DNA of 64,000 nt from Ancylostoma caninum (GCA_037903475.1 JBAJFG010000454.1:1302001-1366000), one strand, 5' to 3'; positions 12,628 to 25,599 are shown, numbered from the stretch's first letter. Program-made: numbers and translations. The notes: a model not told the origin generated them from the sequence alone.

Positions 12628-13440
12628 TAGTAAATGGAGTGGAGAGGGAACATAATGAATGAGTTTATCTGTATTTAGGTCAAGGATGTTGCAGCCGCAT
12701 GTGAGACACTCAACTAGTTGTCGAACTTCATAAGCTTTGGAGTATTTTTGTAGCTGTCAGATCTGCAATCGTAAGCTGTACAGCTGTTTTCAGTCCAGTA
12801 CGTTTTGAGATTTAAATTACCAACAATCCCTATAGGCCACAATGTTCTACTTATCAGAATATCAAGAGAGGAAACAAATTCTGAGCACTTACCAGCTTTG
12901 ACGTTAGGAGGGTATACTTATGATGAAGAGTTTTGCGTCTCGCCTGCTCATGTCTACACTCAAGCAGGATATCCCTTCTTTGCTGAATGAGAGCTCACAA
13001 ATTTCTACAACAAGGTATCACGTAAGATTAAGGCAACACCCCCTTCTATGCCTCTTCCATCATTTCTGAACATTTGGTATGGTAGGTTGAGCAAAACTAT
13101 ATTTACTTCTACAGACTCATCCATCCAAGTCTCTTGTAGGGCAGCAATATCTGCACGAGTATAGTCCAGGAATTCTTGGAGGTCACTCATTTTGTTTTTG
13201 AGGCTTCGGCAGTTAATGGAAAAATACCCGATTCCCATGAGCTTATGGGAAAGAGGGATCTTTCCAGAATCAATCGAATGATGTTTTGACATGGATGTAG
13301 GTGTAATTTCATCATGTCTTAGTTTACCGTGCGGTCTGATCAGTTTAAACCGGGCCGAGTGGAAGCAGTAGAGGCAGGTCATGAATCGCAGATGCAAGCA
13401 TTACTATATTATGATATTTCTATAATTTAGTATTATGATA

Positions 13441-13828
13441 TTTCTGTCGTGCGATTGAATAGAATGCTCCAGGTGGGAGTGGCTAGACCCCAAACAGATG
13501 GCATTCAAAAGTTTGTCAGTTTAGCTGAAAAATGCTATGCTTTACACCCGGCGACCAGCTTTTCAACGATGACCTGATTACGGCGCGTATTCTGGCAAGC
13601 TCACGTAGCTCTGATCTTGAAAGCCACAGTAATTGTTGACTTACGCTCCATAGCCCCCGGTTCTCCTTCCGACAGAACGCATTTGAGGCGGCTTTTGTCC
13701 AACATGGGCAGCGACAACGGTCGTAAAGTGTCCACTTTCGAGTCTAAAAAGCCCGCTAAATCCTTCGGAGCCAGAAAGTTGAGTTCGAGTTCATCAGTCC
13801 CACGAGCATAGGTGGGCACGAGCTCTTC
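13441..13828 (-). other. Coding-like minus-strand stretch, unidentified
   Basis: An open frame at 13601-13819 on the minus strand has coding-like composition (KDLAGFLDSKVDTLRPLSLP, then LKCVLSEGEPGAMERKST). It lies just upstream of the LINE endonuclease, so it could belong to the LINE's first ORF. It could equally be a host gene exon continuing from 14061. I do not recognise a family. Confidence 0.3.
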
Positions 13829-14061
13829 TCAGTAGTCTCTGCTTACAGAACAAGTTGGATTCCCAGCGTCTGTAACATTTAAATTGGTTAAGACCAGGAC
13901 GAACGTATTGCGCACATATTCGAAATAGAAATTAAAAGTACGGATGTCTCGAGCATATAATCCAGAGATGATGCAGTTCGGAGGGCAAATTTCATCGGGG
14001 TTCAAAAGCACAAGATCATTGCTCCACCGAGCATCTGATATGGAGTTCCTCACTCCTGAAG
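13829..14061 (-). pseudogene. Possible exon with an immunoglobulin-like signature
   Basis: A minus-strand reading frame starts after a good acceptor (AATACTTCAG at about 14062) and can end at a GTAAGC donor near 13846. Its C-terminal phrase LVLTNLNVTDAGNPTC resembles the end of an Ig domain (L.I.NL...DAG.Y.C), with Tyr replaced by Pro. Two nearby cysteines (CPPNC) are present, but the usual Trp spacing is not met. It could be a decayed Ig-superfamily exon, or part of the LINE upstream ORF. Neither is established. Confidence 0.3.
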
Positions 14062-14072
14062 TATTGACCATG

Positions 14073-14137
14073 TGACAGTGTAAGGCATATCACTATGAGT
14101 ATAACTATGTGACAGTGTAAGGCATATCACACATATC
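14073..14137. repeat. Short tandem duplication
   Basis: The block TGTGACAGTGTAAGGCATAT occurs twice (near 14073 and 14108), each followed by TCAC and a CACTATGA-type phrase. It lies just upstream (minus sense) of the candidate acceptor at 14062. Confidence 0.6.
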
Positions 14138-14274
14138 ACTATGATTGTGTAGTGTTTGGGAACTACAATGAGACGAATTGATGGCTTCTCGGTTGCTACT
14201 ATTTTTTGAGTTACAAGGGTGTTAAAAGTCTCCGAACTAGACTCCTTCAGAAGAATTGGAGCCACGAAATTTTA

Positions 14275-14890
14275 TCATAATCAAATGTAGAACCCTCTTA
14301 CATCAATACACTTCTTCACATCTCGATTTTGAATTTTTTAAGTCATTCAAAAGAAATTCATCACATGCGCTAAATATGCTAAACGGCCGACATCAATTCG
14401 TTCTCGTCTTTGAAACTTGTTCCAGATGCTGCTTCAGTTTTTGGACAGAAAGTGCTTACTGGGGGCCAAGAAAGGACTATGAGGTGTGTGGCACTATAAT
14501 TCGAATCTGTATTGTCGTGTGGCAGCTACTGCAACTTTTGGCCCGTGAACGGGTGGGTTGTTCCGGAGCAAGAGCATCCCACTGGTGACCTTCCCACGAC
14601 GCTTTTTCTTGGTTGCTTCTCAAAGTTGGGAGAGCAAACTAGCGTAGAAGTATCCTGTGGCTGTGGCACTTTCGTTGAGGTGGCTAACTAGGAGGATTCC
14701 TTCAGCATCTCAAAAAATTGTGGACTTCCCCTGCTTTGGATTCCGTCTATGGTTTCACCGGTCTTGGAGAACCTGGACGCCTCCATTCTCTGCTCTTGGG
14801 CCTCAGGGTCATAGTGGTGGATCCAAAACTCATCACCTGTCGCATCACATTGCAAAATTTCTTTTTTGGCATAGCTCGAACGTCTTCTTT
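14275..14890 (-). pseudogene. Mariner element C transposase relic
   Basis: Minus-strand pieces in several frames follow a mariner transposase from its middle to its end. They are TGDEFWIHHYDPEAQEQRME (first catalytic Asp region, about 14850), SHLNESATATGYFYASLL, KKKRRGKVTSGMLLLRNNPP (the HDNAPVH region), and KIQNRDVKKCIDVRG near the C-terminus (about 14290). The N-terminal half is absent: at 14890 the sequence switches abruptly to a PLE 3' end. Stops and frameshifts make it nonfunctional. It differs from elements A and B in motif wording, so it is a third mariner lineage. Confidence 0.7.
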
Positions 14891-14892
14891 TC

Positions 14893-15180
14893 TTCAAACC
14901 TCGGCATAGTTGTAAGGTGTGGATCCCTTGTGCCAACGGTTTGGTAGATGGAACAGTTTATTTGGCCTAAGGTTTCGGCGCTATCCCCGCCTAACGAGGC
15001 CTGCGGGAAGACTGGCTCTGTGAAATCTTTAGACAGCCAAGTATCTATCCATCTCGTAATAGAAGCCCGGCATTGTCAAAGGTGTGGAAATCAAAAACCA
15101 ACTAGTTGCTCACCCGCTGCTCCACCAACAATGTCTTACCGCACTACATTGCCGAATGGGCTAGCACATGCGCCTCGATT
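14893..15180 (-). mobile_element. PLE 3'-end fragment
   Basis: Minus-strand DNA resembles the 3' end of the PLE family elsewhere in the window. The terminal GCCGAGGTTT tail lies at about 14895-14904, and a degenerate hammerhead-like block at 14964-15003 keeps the stem II and GAAAC parts but has lost the CTGA core. A GC-richer upstream region also resembles the other copies. It abuts mariner C directly, so the PLE probably inserted into it. Confidence 0.6.
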
Positions 15181-17053
<1,873 letters not shown>

Positions 17054-17099
17054 CCATCCTCAATTTTTTAGTAATAAAACTAATACTATTATTTTTAAT

Positions 17100-17245
17100 C
17101 TCCATGTTCTTTCTTCTCTGAACCTGGGCAACGGCGGTTTGGCGGTCTAGAACACAGATAAAAAACTGGGAGTTACTTTTAGGCCTCCGAAGATGACGCT
17201 CACGTCGAAACGTCAGGCGAAACAATAAATAAAATATTTTACAAC
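17100..17245 (+). mobile_element. PLE 3'-end fragment with hammerhead-like motif
   Basis: Plus-strand copy of the PLE end. At 17182-17219 an outer stem (GCCT with AGGC) encloses CCGAAGA (one change from CTGAAGA), a GACG/CGTC hairpin, GAAAC and GTC, followed by an AATAAA-rich tail. Only the tail end survives next to the ATT microsatellite. Confidence 0.55.
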
Positions 17246-17347
17246 AATAATAATATTTTTATTTTTAATTGCCATTCGTGTCCGCAAAATGGCAGAGACC
17301 CATTTTCTACCCATGGGCCTCCACCTCCTTCCGTTCCGCTCATTTTG

Positions 17348-17361
17348 TGCGTCCGCCACTG
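17348..17361 (-). repeat. hAT-type terminal motif
   Basis: The reverse strand reads CAGTGGCGGACGCA starting at 17361, identical over 14 bp to the end at 10929. The element would extend leftward, but its other end is not defined. Confidence 0.4.
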
Positions 17362-17613
17362 ACGAACACCAACTCAGACATTCCACGGGTCAGAGCCGAA
17401 CCGACTCCGCCCACCCTTACCACTAGCATCGCAATAGCAATGGCAGTTGCCGCAACAACGGCGCATGCTGTTGCGTTGCTGCTAGCAACCGACGGTTGCT
17501 ATTGAGTTGCTATTCGGGCCGCCCATGGCTGCCATGTTCTGTAGACTTTACATGTCAAGATATGTCACGTCTTCACGGTAGAATACGTCCACACGTGTCT
17601 TGTCACGTATATC

Positions 17614-17925
17614 ATGATCATATCAGAAAGCGCCACTCCTCCTTCATTTCTACGTCAGCAGCCCAGAACAGGCTGTGGAGGAGAAGGTGAGTTGTTACGC
17701 ATCTGTTCATTCGTTTTTCATTCAATACACGACGGTACGATAAGGGTGCGCCTGCATCCAAGGTGGAGAAACGCCTCGAGAGGGGTCCAACTGTGCGGAA
17801 CTCTCTTGCAGAGTATCCAGAGAACGTCATCAAAGCATCGGTCGAGGAGTGCGGCAGACAGACAGAGTACCAAGCCCACCACGGCAATGGCCCTTATTCA
17901 CCTCTCGCCGTTAAACCTACAATGA
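17614..17925 (+). other. Unidentified coding-like stretch
   Basis: Plus-strand frames here lack dense stops. One runs through ASKVEKRLERGPTVRNSLAE and then GNGPYSPLAVKP. Composition is GC-richer than the surroundings. A GTGAG donor-like site lies at about 17688. No family is recognised, so this may be an exon or a transposon relic. Confidence 0.2.
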
Positions 17926-18446
17926 AATAACTGCTGCGGTGAAAACTCGTCCAACTCCGCCCACTCCCTGTGGGACCAGCCAACATTTCGAGTCGCCGCA
18001 CCTCCAATTAGTATGCTGCGAATAGCTTATTTCCACTCACTATTGCGCCATCACTTCAACCTCATTCATTGTTCGTGTACATACATGAAAACCCACAATT
18101 CCTTCTAGTAGCGCATGATCTAACTTGTCGGTCGAGCGGGTTTCTAGCTGGTTGGCGCGTTCCGCTTTGCCTCAGACTAGAGAGCTCACCTGGTTAGATG
18201 AGACCCGACTAAACCCACGGCACACTACACGGCACACTACAACAATCGCCCAGGCAAGATAAGTAGGAGGCGGACGCTGAATTGCTGGAGCCCGCGCAAA
18301 AGGAGCATGTATCTTTAGGGAACTGAATGGATACCTCTGGGGGGAGGAATACCTCCATGAAGGAAAATCTAGGGGATTCACTAGTATGTGGTAATGAAAT
18401 TTATACGCAATCTTGGCTTCTAGAAAATTCGAGATAATCAATTAAG

Positions 18447-19225
18447 GTGAAGAGCTTGAGCTGCTAGCCGGATTATACACTCAGAGCAAAGATATTTACC
18501 AATCTAAATTAACAGGCGCTTCGAAAAATGGCCTCACCCATCAGGTATCTTCACTTCCCTCCTTCATAAACACTAGCACTCGCATCATTTTTGTAGGAAC
18601 GACTCGCTCAAGCTTGGGCAGCTGAGATTTCGAAGCTTGGGTACTCGCAGCGTTCGGCAGCTCAAATACGGCAGCGAACAATTGATATGAGAAAAAGAAC
18701 AGAAAAGCAACTGAAGAAGGGGGTGCATATTAATCTAGCCACTACCCACGAAAGAATCCCAAGAAGAACTGTGGTAGTAGAGTGAAGCAAATCTTTTTTG
18801 TTATGTCCTCGTTCTAATGAACAGAAGCGCTAAAGAACCAATAGCCTTTATAGAGAGGGGAAAGGAAACGCACACACGGAGGTGCCCCTAGATGGTCAAA
18901 ATACCCAGATGGTTGAAGCAGGTGATGGCGATATACGCCGACGAGGAGGCTATAACGAGTATGCAAGGGGGCTCAGAAGGAGGTAATCATTTTGATGTTC
19001 AACAATAATTTTCTCGTAATTCAAAACAGATTTGCAATTACTCGCAATGTGGTTAGGGAAGAAATATCACAAAGTTCCACACTACTTGAAGAAACGGCAA
19101 CTACGCCCGGTCGTGCCATGAAAAATCGCCGTCTTGATGAGCTGAAAGAACAGCTTTTAATGAACGAGCTGAAGATATCCCAAATACGTCTGCGGACAGA
19201 GGAAGTGAAGTATCAATCGCTCTGA
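18447..19225 (+). CDS. Myb/SANT-like DNA-binding protein (NAIF1-like), three-exon model
   Basis: Exon 1 (18447-18544) encodes ELELLAGLYTQSKDIYQSKL then TGASKNGLTHQ. A 52-nt intron (18545-18596, GTATCT...TTGTAG) follows. Exon 2 (from 18597) continues in phase with AQAWAAEISKLGYSQRSAAQ and IRQRTIDMRKRTEKQLKKG. Together they form the trihelical Myb/SANT-like domain typical of NAIF1 and of the accessory proteins of PIF/Harbinger transposons. A last exon (about 19031-19225, acceptor CAAAACAG) ends in a charged helix (LDELKEQLLMNELKISQIRL) of the kind found at the C-terminus of these proteins. The first exon and the link between exons 2 and 3 are not resolved. It could be a host gene or an orphan Harbinger gene; no Harbinger transposase is seen nearby. 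A PLE begins within 60 bp of its stop. Confidence 0.65.
18545..18596 (+). other. 52-nt intron of the Myb/SANT gene
   Basis: GT at 18545-18546 and AG at 18595-18596. Removal joins the domain in phase 0, which is strong support for splicing. Confidence 0.7.
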
Positions 19226-19246
19226 TTAAACGGGCATGCTATACTA

Positions 19247-19272
19247 GTCCCCGGGGAGTCCCCGGGGACTTT
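19247..19272. repeat. Tandem CCCCGGGG palindrome
   Basis: AGTCCCCGGGGAGTCCCCGG continues to GGACT: two copies of the 8-bp palindrome CCCCGGGG spaced by AGT. Function unknown. Confidence 0.6.
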
Positions 19273-19279
19273 CCTGGAT

Positions 19280-19668
19280 ACGGCTCCAGAAGATCTCTCA
19301 ACGCTCATCCAAACGTGGGAAAGTAAAGTGGGAGTCGTATATCAGTTGAATGCGTAAATTGCCACTACCTCTATATGGGGGAAACGAGGACACTCAGCGT
19401 GCGCATAAGGGAGCACATGGCCACGAAAAGACGAGGAAACGTAACATCTCCGCTAGGGCGCCATAAAATGGAAGCACACAAGGGTAATGATTTCGAAATC
19501 CAGTGCACGATACTGGCGAATGAAGACGGTATTTTGACGATACTAATGAGCACCTTCTACCTTTCTTGTCGTTATGCGAGGTCAAATAAGATCCGGACGC
19601 TGAGTACCAACCACTCGTCCGCTGCAACGATCACGGACCATTGCGGACAATTCCGCCAAGGGTGGAAA
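19280..19668 (+). pseudogene. PLE fragment: GIY-YIG endonuclease part
   Basis: The frame-shifted plus strand reads GVVYQLN, then CHYLYMGET-like text, then TRTLSVRIREHMATKRRGNV and TSPLGRHKMEAHKGNDFEIQ. This is the GIY-YIG nuclease domain fused C-terminal to the reverse transcriptase in Penelope-like elements. Upstream RT is missing. Stops and a frameshift around 19345-19375 make it dead. The matching 3' end lies at 21000-21140, past the inserted element at 19671-20959. Confidence 0.75.
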
Positions 19669-19670
19669 GT

Positions 19671-20959
19671 CTGGGCTGGTAGTAAACCCCCCATGTCGCG
19701 ACAGCCAAGATGCGAACGCGTTGGCACCAAGTTCGCGACATCTGCACACATGTCGCAAGAATCTCGCGACATCGATGCGTGACTCGCGAATCAATGTGTA
19801 TCTGCTGAACCCTTCGGCAGGAAAAACATGTGATCATGGCGCAGCAGGTAGCGTGATTGCAGATGAAAAGCACTACTATGTAAGCCGGGTTCGATCCCAG
19901 TTCATTTCAACCCTTTTGCAAAACCATAGCAGTGCTTGTATCCACTTTATGACAAATTTGGATGTGGAACTAGCTTTGCTTATGCCTCCTCATTGAAGGG
20001 AAACTGTCACAGATGAGCGTCGAGAAGGTGTGAGGCCTTCTCGCCATATATTTCTAGCTAGGTGCCTAAGTTTGGTGCGGTTTTTCAGACAGTTACAGTA
20101 CAATCTTCTCTTCTCTTCCACTGCAAATTTTGAATCATCCTAGGAAGTCTGGACTTCAGTGTTTTTAACGAAGTGTTTTTAATCTTTCCTTAGTTCGCAA
20201 AAATCCTTTTCTGAAATTCGTGCCGAGACACGCAATTCAAGCAGTAATGAACAGGTCCCTCGTGTCAGTTGTATATGAAACTTCCGCTCTGCATGTTTCG
20301 TGTTCTCTTTGTGATTTCTCGCTCATTTTTGCCGCATAGCCACTACTTAGTTGTCCTATGCGCTGAAAAAGGACATCCTTGTCGATGATCCATGAAGATC
20401 ACTTTTTTGTGGATTCTTTTTACGGCTTGTTTATCATCTACTTCGCAGATATTCTCAAAAGACCAAAGGGCGCTCAATATGATTTGGATGCCTAGAAATC
20501 TAGTCATTTTGTGTTTTAATACCGAATTGTATGTGGAGGTGCAACTGGATAAAAGAGAAGCGATGTAGACGAAGGTTTGAGAGCTGCGTAAATCTGCTCT
20601 GTTTCAAAAAACTTCGTTTTGATCTTGACCAGGGGCCTGTGCCGATGTCTGATGGTTGTCAACGAACTGGACGTCCACGAACTCCGTTTAGGTTCGCGAC
20701 ATCGCACCTCGTTGAATCGCACACTATTTCCCCTAACTTTGGCTGTCTGCGCCTCATGACCACGAGGTCATGAACGTGGATCGCGACAACATCGTGAGAA
20801 AGTCACTGATCTTAGTTGCCAACTATGTCGCGACATCGTCGTGAACGCATGTTTTATCACTGGAAGTTCATGAACATCTCGCGACAGATGTGAGGGAGAA
20901 TGTCACGACATGTTGGCAGCTGAGAGTTCACGACATCAGGGGGTTTACTACCAGCCCTG
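19671..20959. mobile_element. Inverted-repeat DNA element (hAT-like) nested in the PLE
   Basis: The left end reads CTGGGCTGGTAGTAAACCCC. The right end on the reverse strand reads CAGGGCTGGTAGTAAACCCC. In both the inner sequence continues into ATGTCGYGA. Many subterminal copies of GTCGCGACAT-like words lie in both flanks (19695-19785 and 20690-20935), as in hAT-type elements whose transposase binds such repeats. At 1289 bp without a recognisable transposase it would be non-autonomous. No clean 8-bp target duplication is seen, so the superfamily is an inference. Confidence 0.6.
19837..19898 (+). repeat. tRNA-like pol III promoter (SINE head candidate)
   Basis: An A-box match TGGCGCAGCAGG (19837-19848) and a B-box match GGTTCGATCCC (19888-19898) stand at tRNA-like spacing on the plus strand. 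Cloverleaf stems are poor, so a SINE head or an old tRNA pseudogene is more likely than a tRNA gene. It sits inside the inverted-repeat element. Confidence 0.5.
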
Positions 20960-21140
20960 GTGGGCTTGAACTCGATCTTGAGTACTCTCACCGTACTCTG
21001 CCCTGGATAAGGTCGGGAACTAGCAAAGGAGACGTTTGGTCGTGTAGAACACAAATGATATCATTAGAGCCACTTTCAGACCTCTGAAGAAGACGGTTTC
21101 GTCGAAACATTAGGTCGAAATAAATAAAGAATTCCACCAT
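20960..21140 (+). mobile_element. PLE 3' end with hammerhead-like motif
   Basis: At 21079-21116 a perfect outer stem GACCT/AGGTC encloses CTGAAGA, a GACG-GTTT-CGTC hairpin and GAAAC. GTC is replaced by ATT. An AATAAATAAAG tail follows and the element ends about 21140. This is the 3' part of the PLE begun at 19280. Confidence 0.65.
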
Positions 21141-21179
21141 ATCAATCTGGAGTGGCAAACAAAGCTGATCAAGCTCATC

Positions 21180-21475
21180 CAAGGTTGTTTAAACGTTTGC
21201 TTTGATTTTGAAAGTTCTATTCTGTCACGCGACACTATAGCGTGGTGTCCGGCAAATGGAGCTTGGTCATTTTTCACATACCACACCGGTGATTTTCCGT
21301 AGGCCACCGGAAACTTCGAGAAGAGTACACGGATTCCAGTAGTTTCAAGGCATATCATATGAGCCACTGTTCTCGGGGAACTTAATCCTAGACAGGACTC
21401 GAGAACCAAGCATGAGGTGAGACATTGTCTTCCAAGTAAAATAGATACACATCCTTCGTTGTTCTTGAGCTTCAT
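21180..21475 (-). other. Unidentified coding-like ORF
   Basis: A minus-strand frame with protein-like composition (TVAHMICLETTGIRVLFSKF, SPVWYVKNDQAPFAGHHAIV) ends where the PLE end begins. It may be a host exon into which, or next to which, the PLE inserted. No family is recognised and no splice sites are secure. Confidence 0.3.
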
Positions 21476-24400
21476 TACGATTTTCTCCCACCGTTTACTG
21501 TAGAATTCAGTTAAAAATTCAGTTATAAAGCTTTACTTCATATCTAACAACTTAGATTTAGCATTTCATCACGGTCACTCCTAATGGGAAGTTTGAGCTT
21601 CTCATTTCTCATCACTGATCAACGACAGTACGGTCGATATTAATATACTATACCACATTATTACACGAATCCTCCTACATAAGTATATATAATATCATAC
21701 CAACTTAGAAATTAAGAGGATGAAAAATAAGGCAAGTAAATTACGTCAAAATTAAGTGAAGATAGGTCCTCCTCGTTATTCTAACGAGTTCACGGAAATA
21801 TTTAATTTTTGAGCCATTAACCCGTGTGCGGGTAAGGGAGCAAAACGGGAAGATGGACTGCATAGCTTTACGAGTGTTACTGTGCTCATTTCAATCTAAA
21901 GCCTTCCCATAATATTAACAATTTTATCGAAAGGCTTATACGACCGCACCCAAAAATTCTGAGAACAAAGAATGGAGTACATTACGCCGGAAACTCTTTG
22001 ATACCCCTGTGGATTCACCACTCAAATAGCAGTTTTCTGTAAAATAACCAATTGAGGGATTAACCAAACCACCGAGGCTTTTTTCTGCATGATCGCTGAC
22101 CGAAATCTGCGTGGCGGGCTGGGTGTGGAACCACGAAACGCTGATCGGCCCGACTGTACACTGAAACCAGGCGTACAGCACCACTTCTCGAACAGCAAAG
22201 GAACGGCGGACATTCGATGGTTGGAATTTATTATAAGACATTCGATGGTCGGCTACAGAAAGTGCTGCCGTAATCCGCTCATTGGCGTAACATAAAATGT
22301 TGAAATTGATGACACGAAATTGTTAGCGTCTTGTCAATATTTGGATGGGAAGGGAGTGTGGTCTTCGATGCTGGGGATTACAAACATAATTCACAGGGTG
22401 AAAGGGGAGTGAGGTGGGAGGGAGCATGCAAAAAGTAGCCGTACTGTTGTCAACGCAGGTGAAGAGAGCAGATGTGCTTTTGACAAGTTGGGCACGTTGC
22501 AACATGTTATAGCGTGGATTTTGACCAGACGCTCACATTCAAACCTGTTTAGCTAGAATCAGCGGACATCGATCAACAGAAATAACAGCAGAAACTGCTG
22601 TTGCTTTCATGCTGAGCTTCCGCAATTTCACTCCGATTACTGGGTTACATCGAGGCCCGACGAAGAATTCTACGAATAGCTTTGTGATCGAGGACCGTTG
22701 ATGAAGGAGCGACAGTACAAGAGATCTGCTGAAAGGCAGCACTCACTGAAATTCTCACTGCTGAAAGGCGTATCTCGGTTATCTTAGTGAGGCATGCTGC
22801 CACAAATTGTAATGCGAAGTTAACTTGCAATTTCTTGAAGGCACATCTCCTCGTACAGAGTATAAGGGCCCTGACTATTGGAAAGTACCGAAGAATTAAG
22901 AGATATCTCTAATAGCCGCTGGTCCCGCCATGAAATCCCGAATGCACCCGACTTCCACTACGTCTATGCACCTATGACGAAACATCGGCCGAATGCCCCA
23001 TCAGCTTCGCATCCTCGCGAGGCACAGTCTATAACTGAGTCTCACGGCGAGCGCATCGATCACGTGCTAGTCCCCTACGTCTGCGCTCTAGAAAATTTTG
23101 TTGCACTACCATGATTTATATAAGAGGGTGATAGTGAAGTTCAATGCTTTATAGCCAGGACGCGGTGAGGAGCTTCAACTTTCCGTCCGTTTCTGCAGTC
23201 AATGCCGGCGTCGCCGAGTACAGCGTATTCTAACCTGTCGTTCGAGTTAGCACCGCGTATCCGGCCGCTCATCCAGTATTATTGAGTCGAGAAACATTGT
23301 GGCAGGTTTCGAGATCTGAGTACCTGTGTCGATGATGAAAAGGCACACCAACACATAAACCCGTTCTCTGTCGCGTGGCGGGAACTTCGGGTGCTTCAGA
23401 CTTTTGCGCCCAGTTTTCGATTTTGCTTCTGAACTTCTCGATATTTCGCACAAGTGATGGCTTTATATTTCCATTCAAAATTCATCAAAACGTTCGATAA
23501 GCGATGTAACAGAGCGGTACTGCAACAGTTGCGTGGGGACAAGAAGGTGTCTGCATTCCTGGAGATGCCTCTGAGTAATTGTGTTATGTATTGTTATCTT
23601 TTGAACGGATAGTTTTGCGTAAGGATCCTATCCAGCTGATGGAGGGGCTACTGGTGGTCACGGAAAAATGTAGCAACAGTAAAGATCTATCTATACACAA
23701 GTGAACAGCTAAAGATAGAGCGACAACAATTTCCAAAAGTCTGCTCACCCAAGCTGTGCCCTTTGGAACTTACGGTCCTATTATACGGTAGTTTTTTCAG
23801 CAATCTCTGATTGCGAATATGGATTCCCCACTCACGATATCGACGCGTCTGTTCACGCTTAAGGTGCCGGGGTTGCTGCTCCTGCACACGACTCAGTTCT
23901 CCCGTTTCGATGTATTGAAGACCAGGCCTTTGTGGGCATGTTCACCAGGCCAGGCCTGTGTGTGCACGTCTGCCACTGCCGGCCACGTCACAGAGGATGA
24001 CGGCCATTCAGGCAATCAGTCAGTCTTCGCTCCTGCAGTCACTTCGCTTAGTCGACACTTCGCTGGTACATCGAATGCAATAGTCGTTGGATCTCCGATT
24101 CCGAAAGCCGCTGATACGATTATAGCGATCACGGTGGACTCTAAGCGAGGTAACCTCGTACGCTACAGAAATGCATCGCATTATTGGGACTGCCCGCATG
24201 CGACGAGCACATTGGCGTTTGCTGGATGTTCTGCTGGCCAATCCCGTAGACTTGAGGGTAGGTAGGGTAGGGTTTCAGGCTGACACGTCGTTCCCCCTTC
24301 TTTTACCTAACATTGTTTGTTGTGAATATGTTCAATGGGAGTAAACAATGGGTACTAACAGTGTTCTGATGTCTGTACGTTACAACCTTGATTCGCTAAC

Positions 24401-25599
24401 ATTTATCCAATTTTCTTGTGGTTTTGATGGATGTGTATGTGGATGTGCGAATAGCCAAAGGGAGGCAAAAATGAAGTGTAATAACTTGAGTGCCTACATG
24501 GCACAGCCGAGCATTGAGGTCCGCTGAACCACCGCTGCAATTTTCACTCTATCCGCGACCCCAGTGCTCGACAGGGGCTTTTCGAATCTTGGCTAAGAAG
24601 CTAGGCACCTTAAGATTAGACTGATCAGACTGTTATTTAACGAGGCTGAGGATTTAGAACTTTCTGGACAGCAATGAGGCTCTGTTCCCTGTAACCAGAA
24701 ATCTCGGGGATGTTGGTGATGCATAGTACCGCATCAGTGGAGACTTCGCGCAAGGTCATCGTTTCGTCGGACCCTCAAGCACAAGTTGACAAAGGAAAAT
24801 CTAACCAGAAGCCGAGTGGCTGAGGATGTATGGTGCAGTCAACATAAAATGGAGAGGCCGGCTATGGCTCTGTGTTAGTGCGCGCCGGATGATCAAGTCC
24901 ACGTGTACAATTCTGACGTAACTCTTTCAGATTCTTCTTAATTTTATGTGCGTTGGTAAAGATAAAGGTGCTCTTATCGTAACATCATTGCTCACTCGTC
25001 ACAGACAAGCTAACTGTTTTTTTTAAATTTGTTCATCCCTGCATTACATTTTTCCTGCGCAATTCAATTGCGGGGAGGAAGGACCAGCCAAACGGTGTTA
25101 GGAGATATGCATCCGAGAGAAACAGCTATTTGCGATCGCTAAATCGTATTCGCGACCCAAAAGGTTTAAGGACGGCAAAACTAGCTTGAAAACGTACAGT
25201 GTAATAATATAAGGCATTGATAAATATGGGCCTGCTCACCAAGACGAGCCCTTAGATTGCTAAAAGAAATGAAATCAGGTTTGAATCGACGAAGAATGAT
25301 AGAGTATTAACTATTTTTAAGAGGATGTCTTCATTTTTGGTAATGCATAATCACAAAAACGTGTTCAATCTTTGATATATTATGAAGAAAGAAAACGTGT
25401 GAGAACATGCAGTCATTATTATACATATTTACAGAGGCTTGGGTGAACAAGAAGCTGTCGCAGTGGCTTTTTTTTGACGTAACTGAAAGGATGCTAGTGC
25501 CTACAGAGACTTAGCACAAATCATTGCTTCTCCTACTAATGAAAGCCTTTCTGTGACTGAACAGCCTAAGGATTAGCGTCAGCGTCTGAACTGCCGCGT
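21476..25599. other. No confident gene
   Basis: Some stretches look coding-like (plus strand about 22880-23114; minus strand 23690-23880; plus strand 23819-24265), but none shows a family motif or a convincing exon chain. From 24500 the DNA may be the degraded upstream part of the helicase-bearing element at 25600. Confidence 0.3.

Larger units (their letters stand above)
8090..13400 (-). mobile_element. CR1-like non-LTR retrotransposon (LINE), decayed and interrupted
   Basis: Reading from 13400 down to 8090, frame-shifted pieces follow the order of a CR1-type pol. First comes an endonuclease N-terminus (NCRSLKNKMSDLQEFLDYT then IAALQETW). Next is a late endonuclease piece (VRQLVE then NILDLNTD), the linker (VNWEAMFDGFSSIDD, HIRRF), RT pieces (ALL in different frames: a RPIS-like block, SEFSV after a broken YADD, ISEQKTC, IRDLGVQVDES), and the RT C-terminus (IYVRPIMEYNSSIWN, FLHKLVSG, RIAKMYHSLPK). 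At least four foreign insertions split it (8647-8927, 9055-10317, about 10862-10929, 11704-12627). The pieces read on across the insertions, so the insertions are younger. It cannot be autonomous. The CR1 assignment rests on motif order read by eye. Confidence 0.75.

Noticed and set aside
13829..14061. Firm immunoglobulin-domain gene
   Set aside because: Only the C-terminal half of the signature is seen and the Cys-Trp spacing is wrong; kept as a low-confidence possibility.
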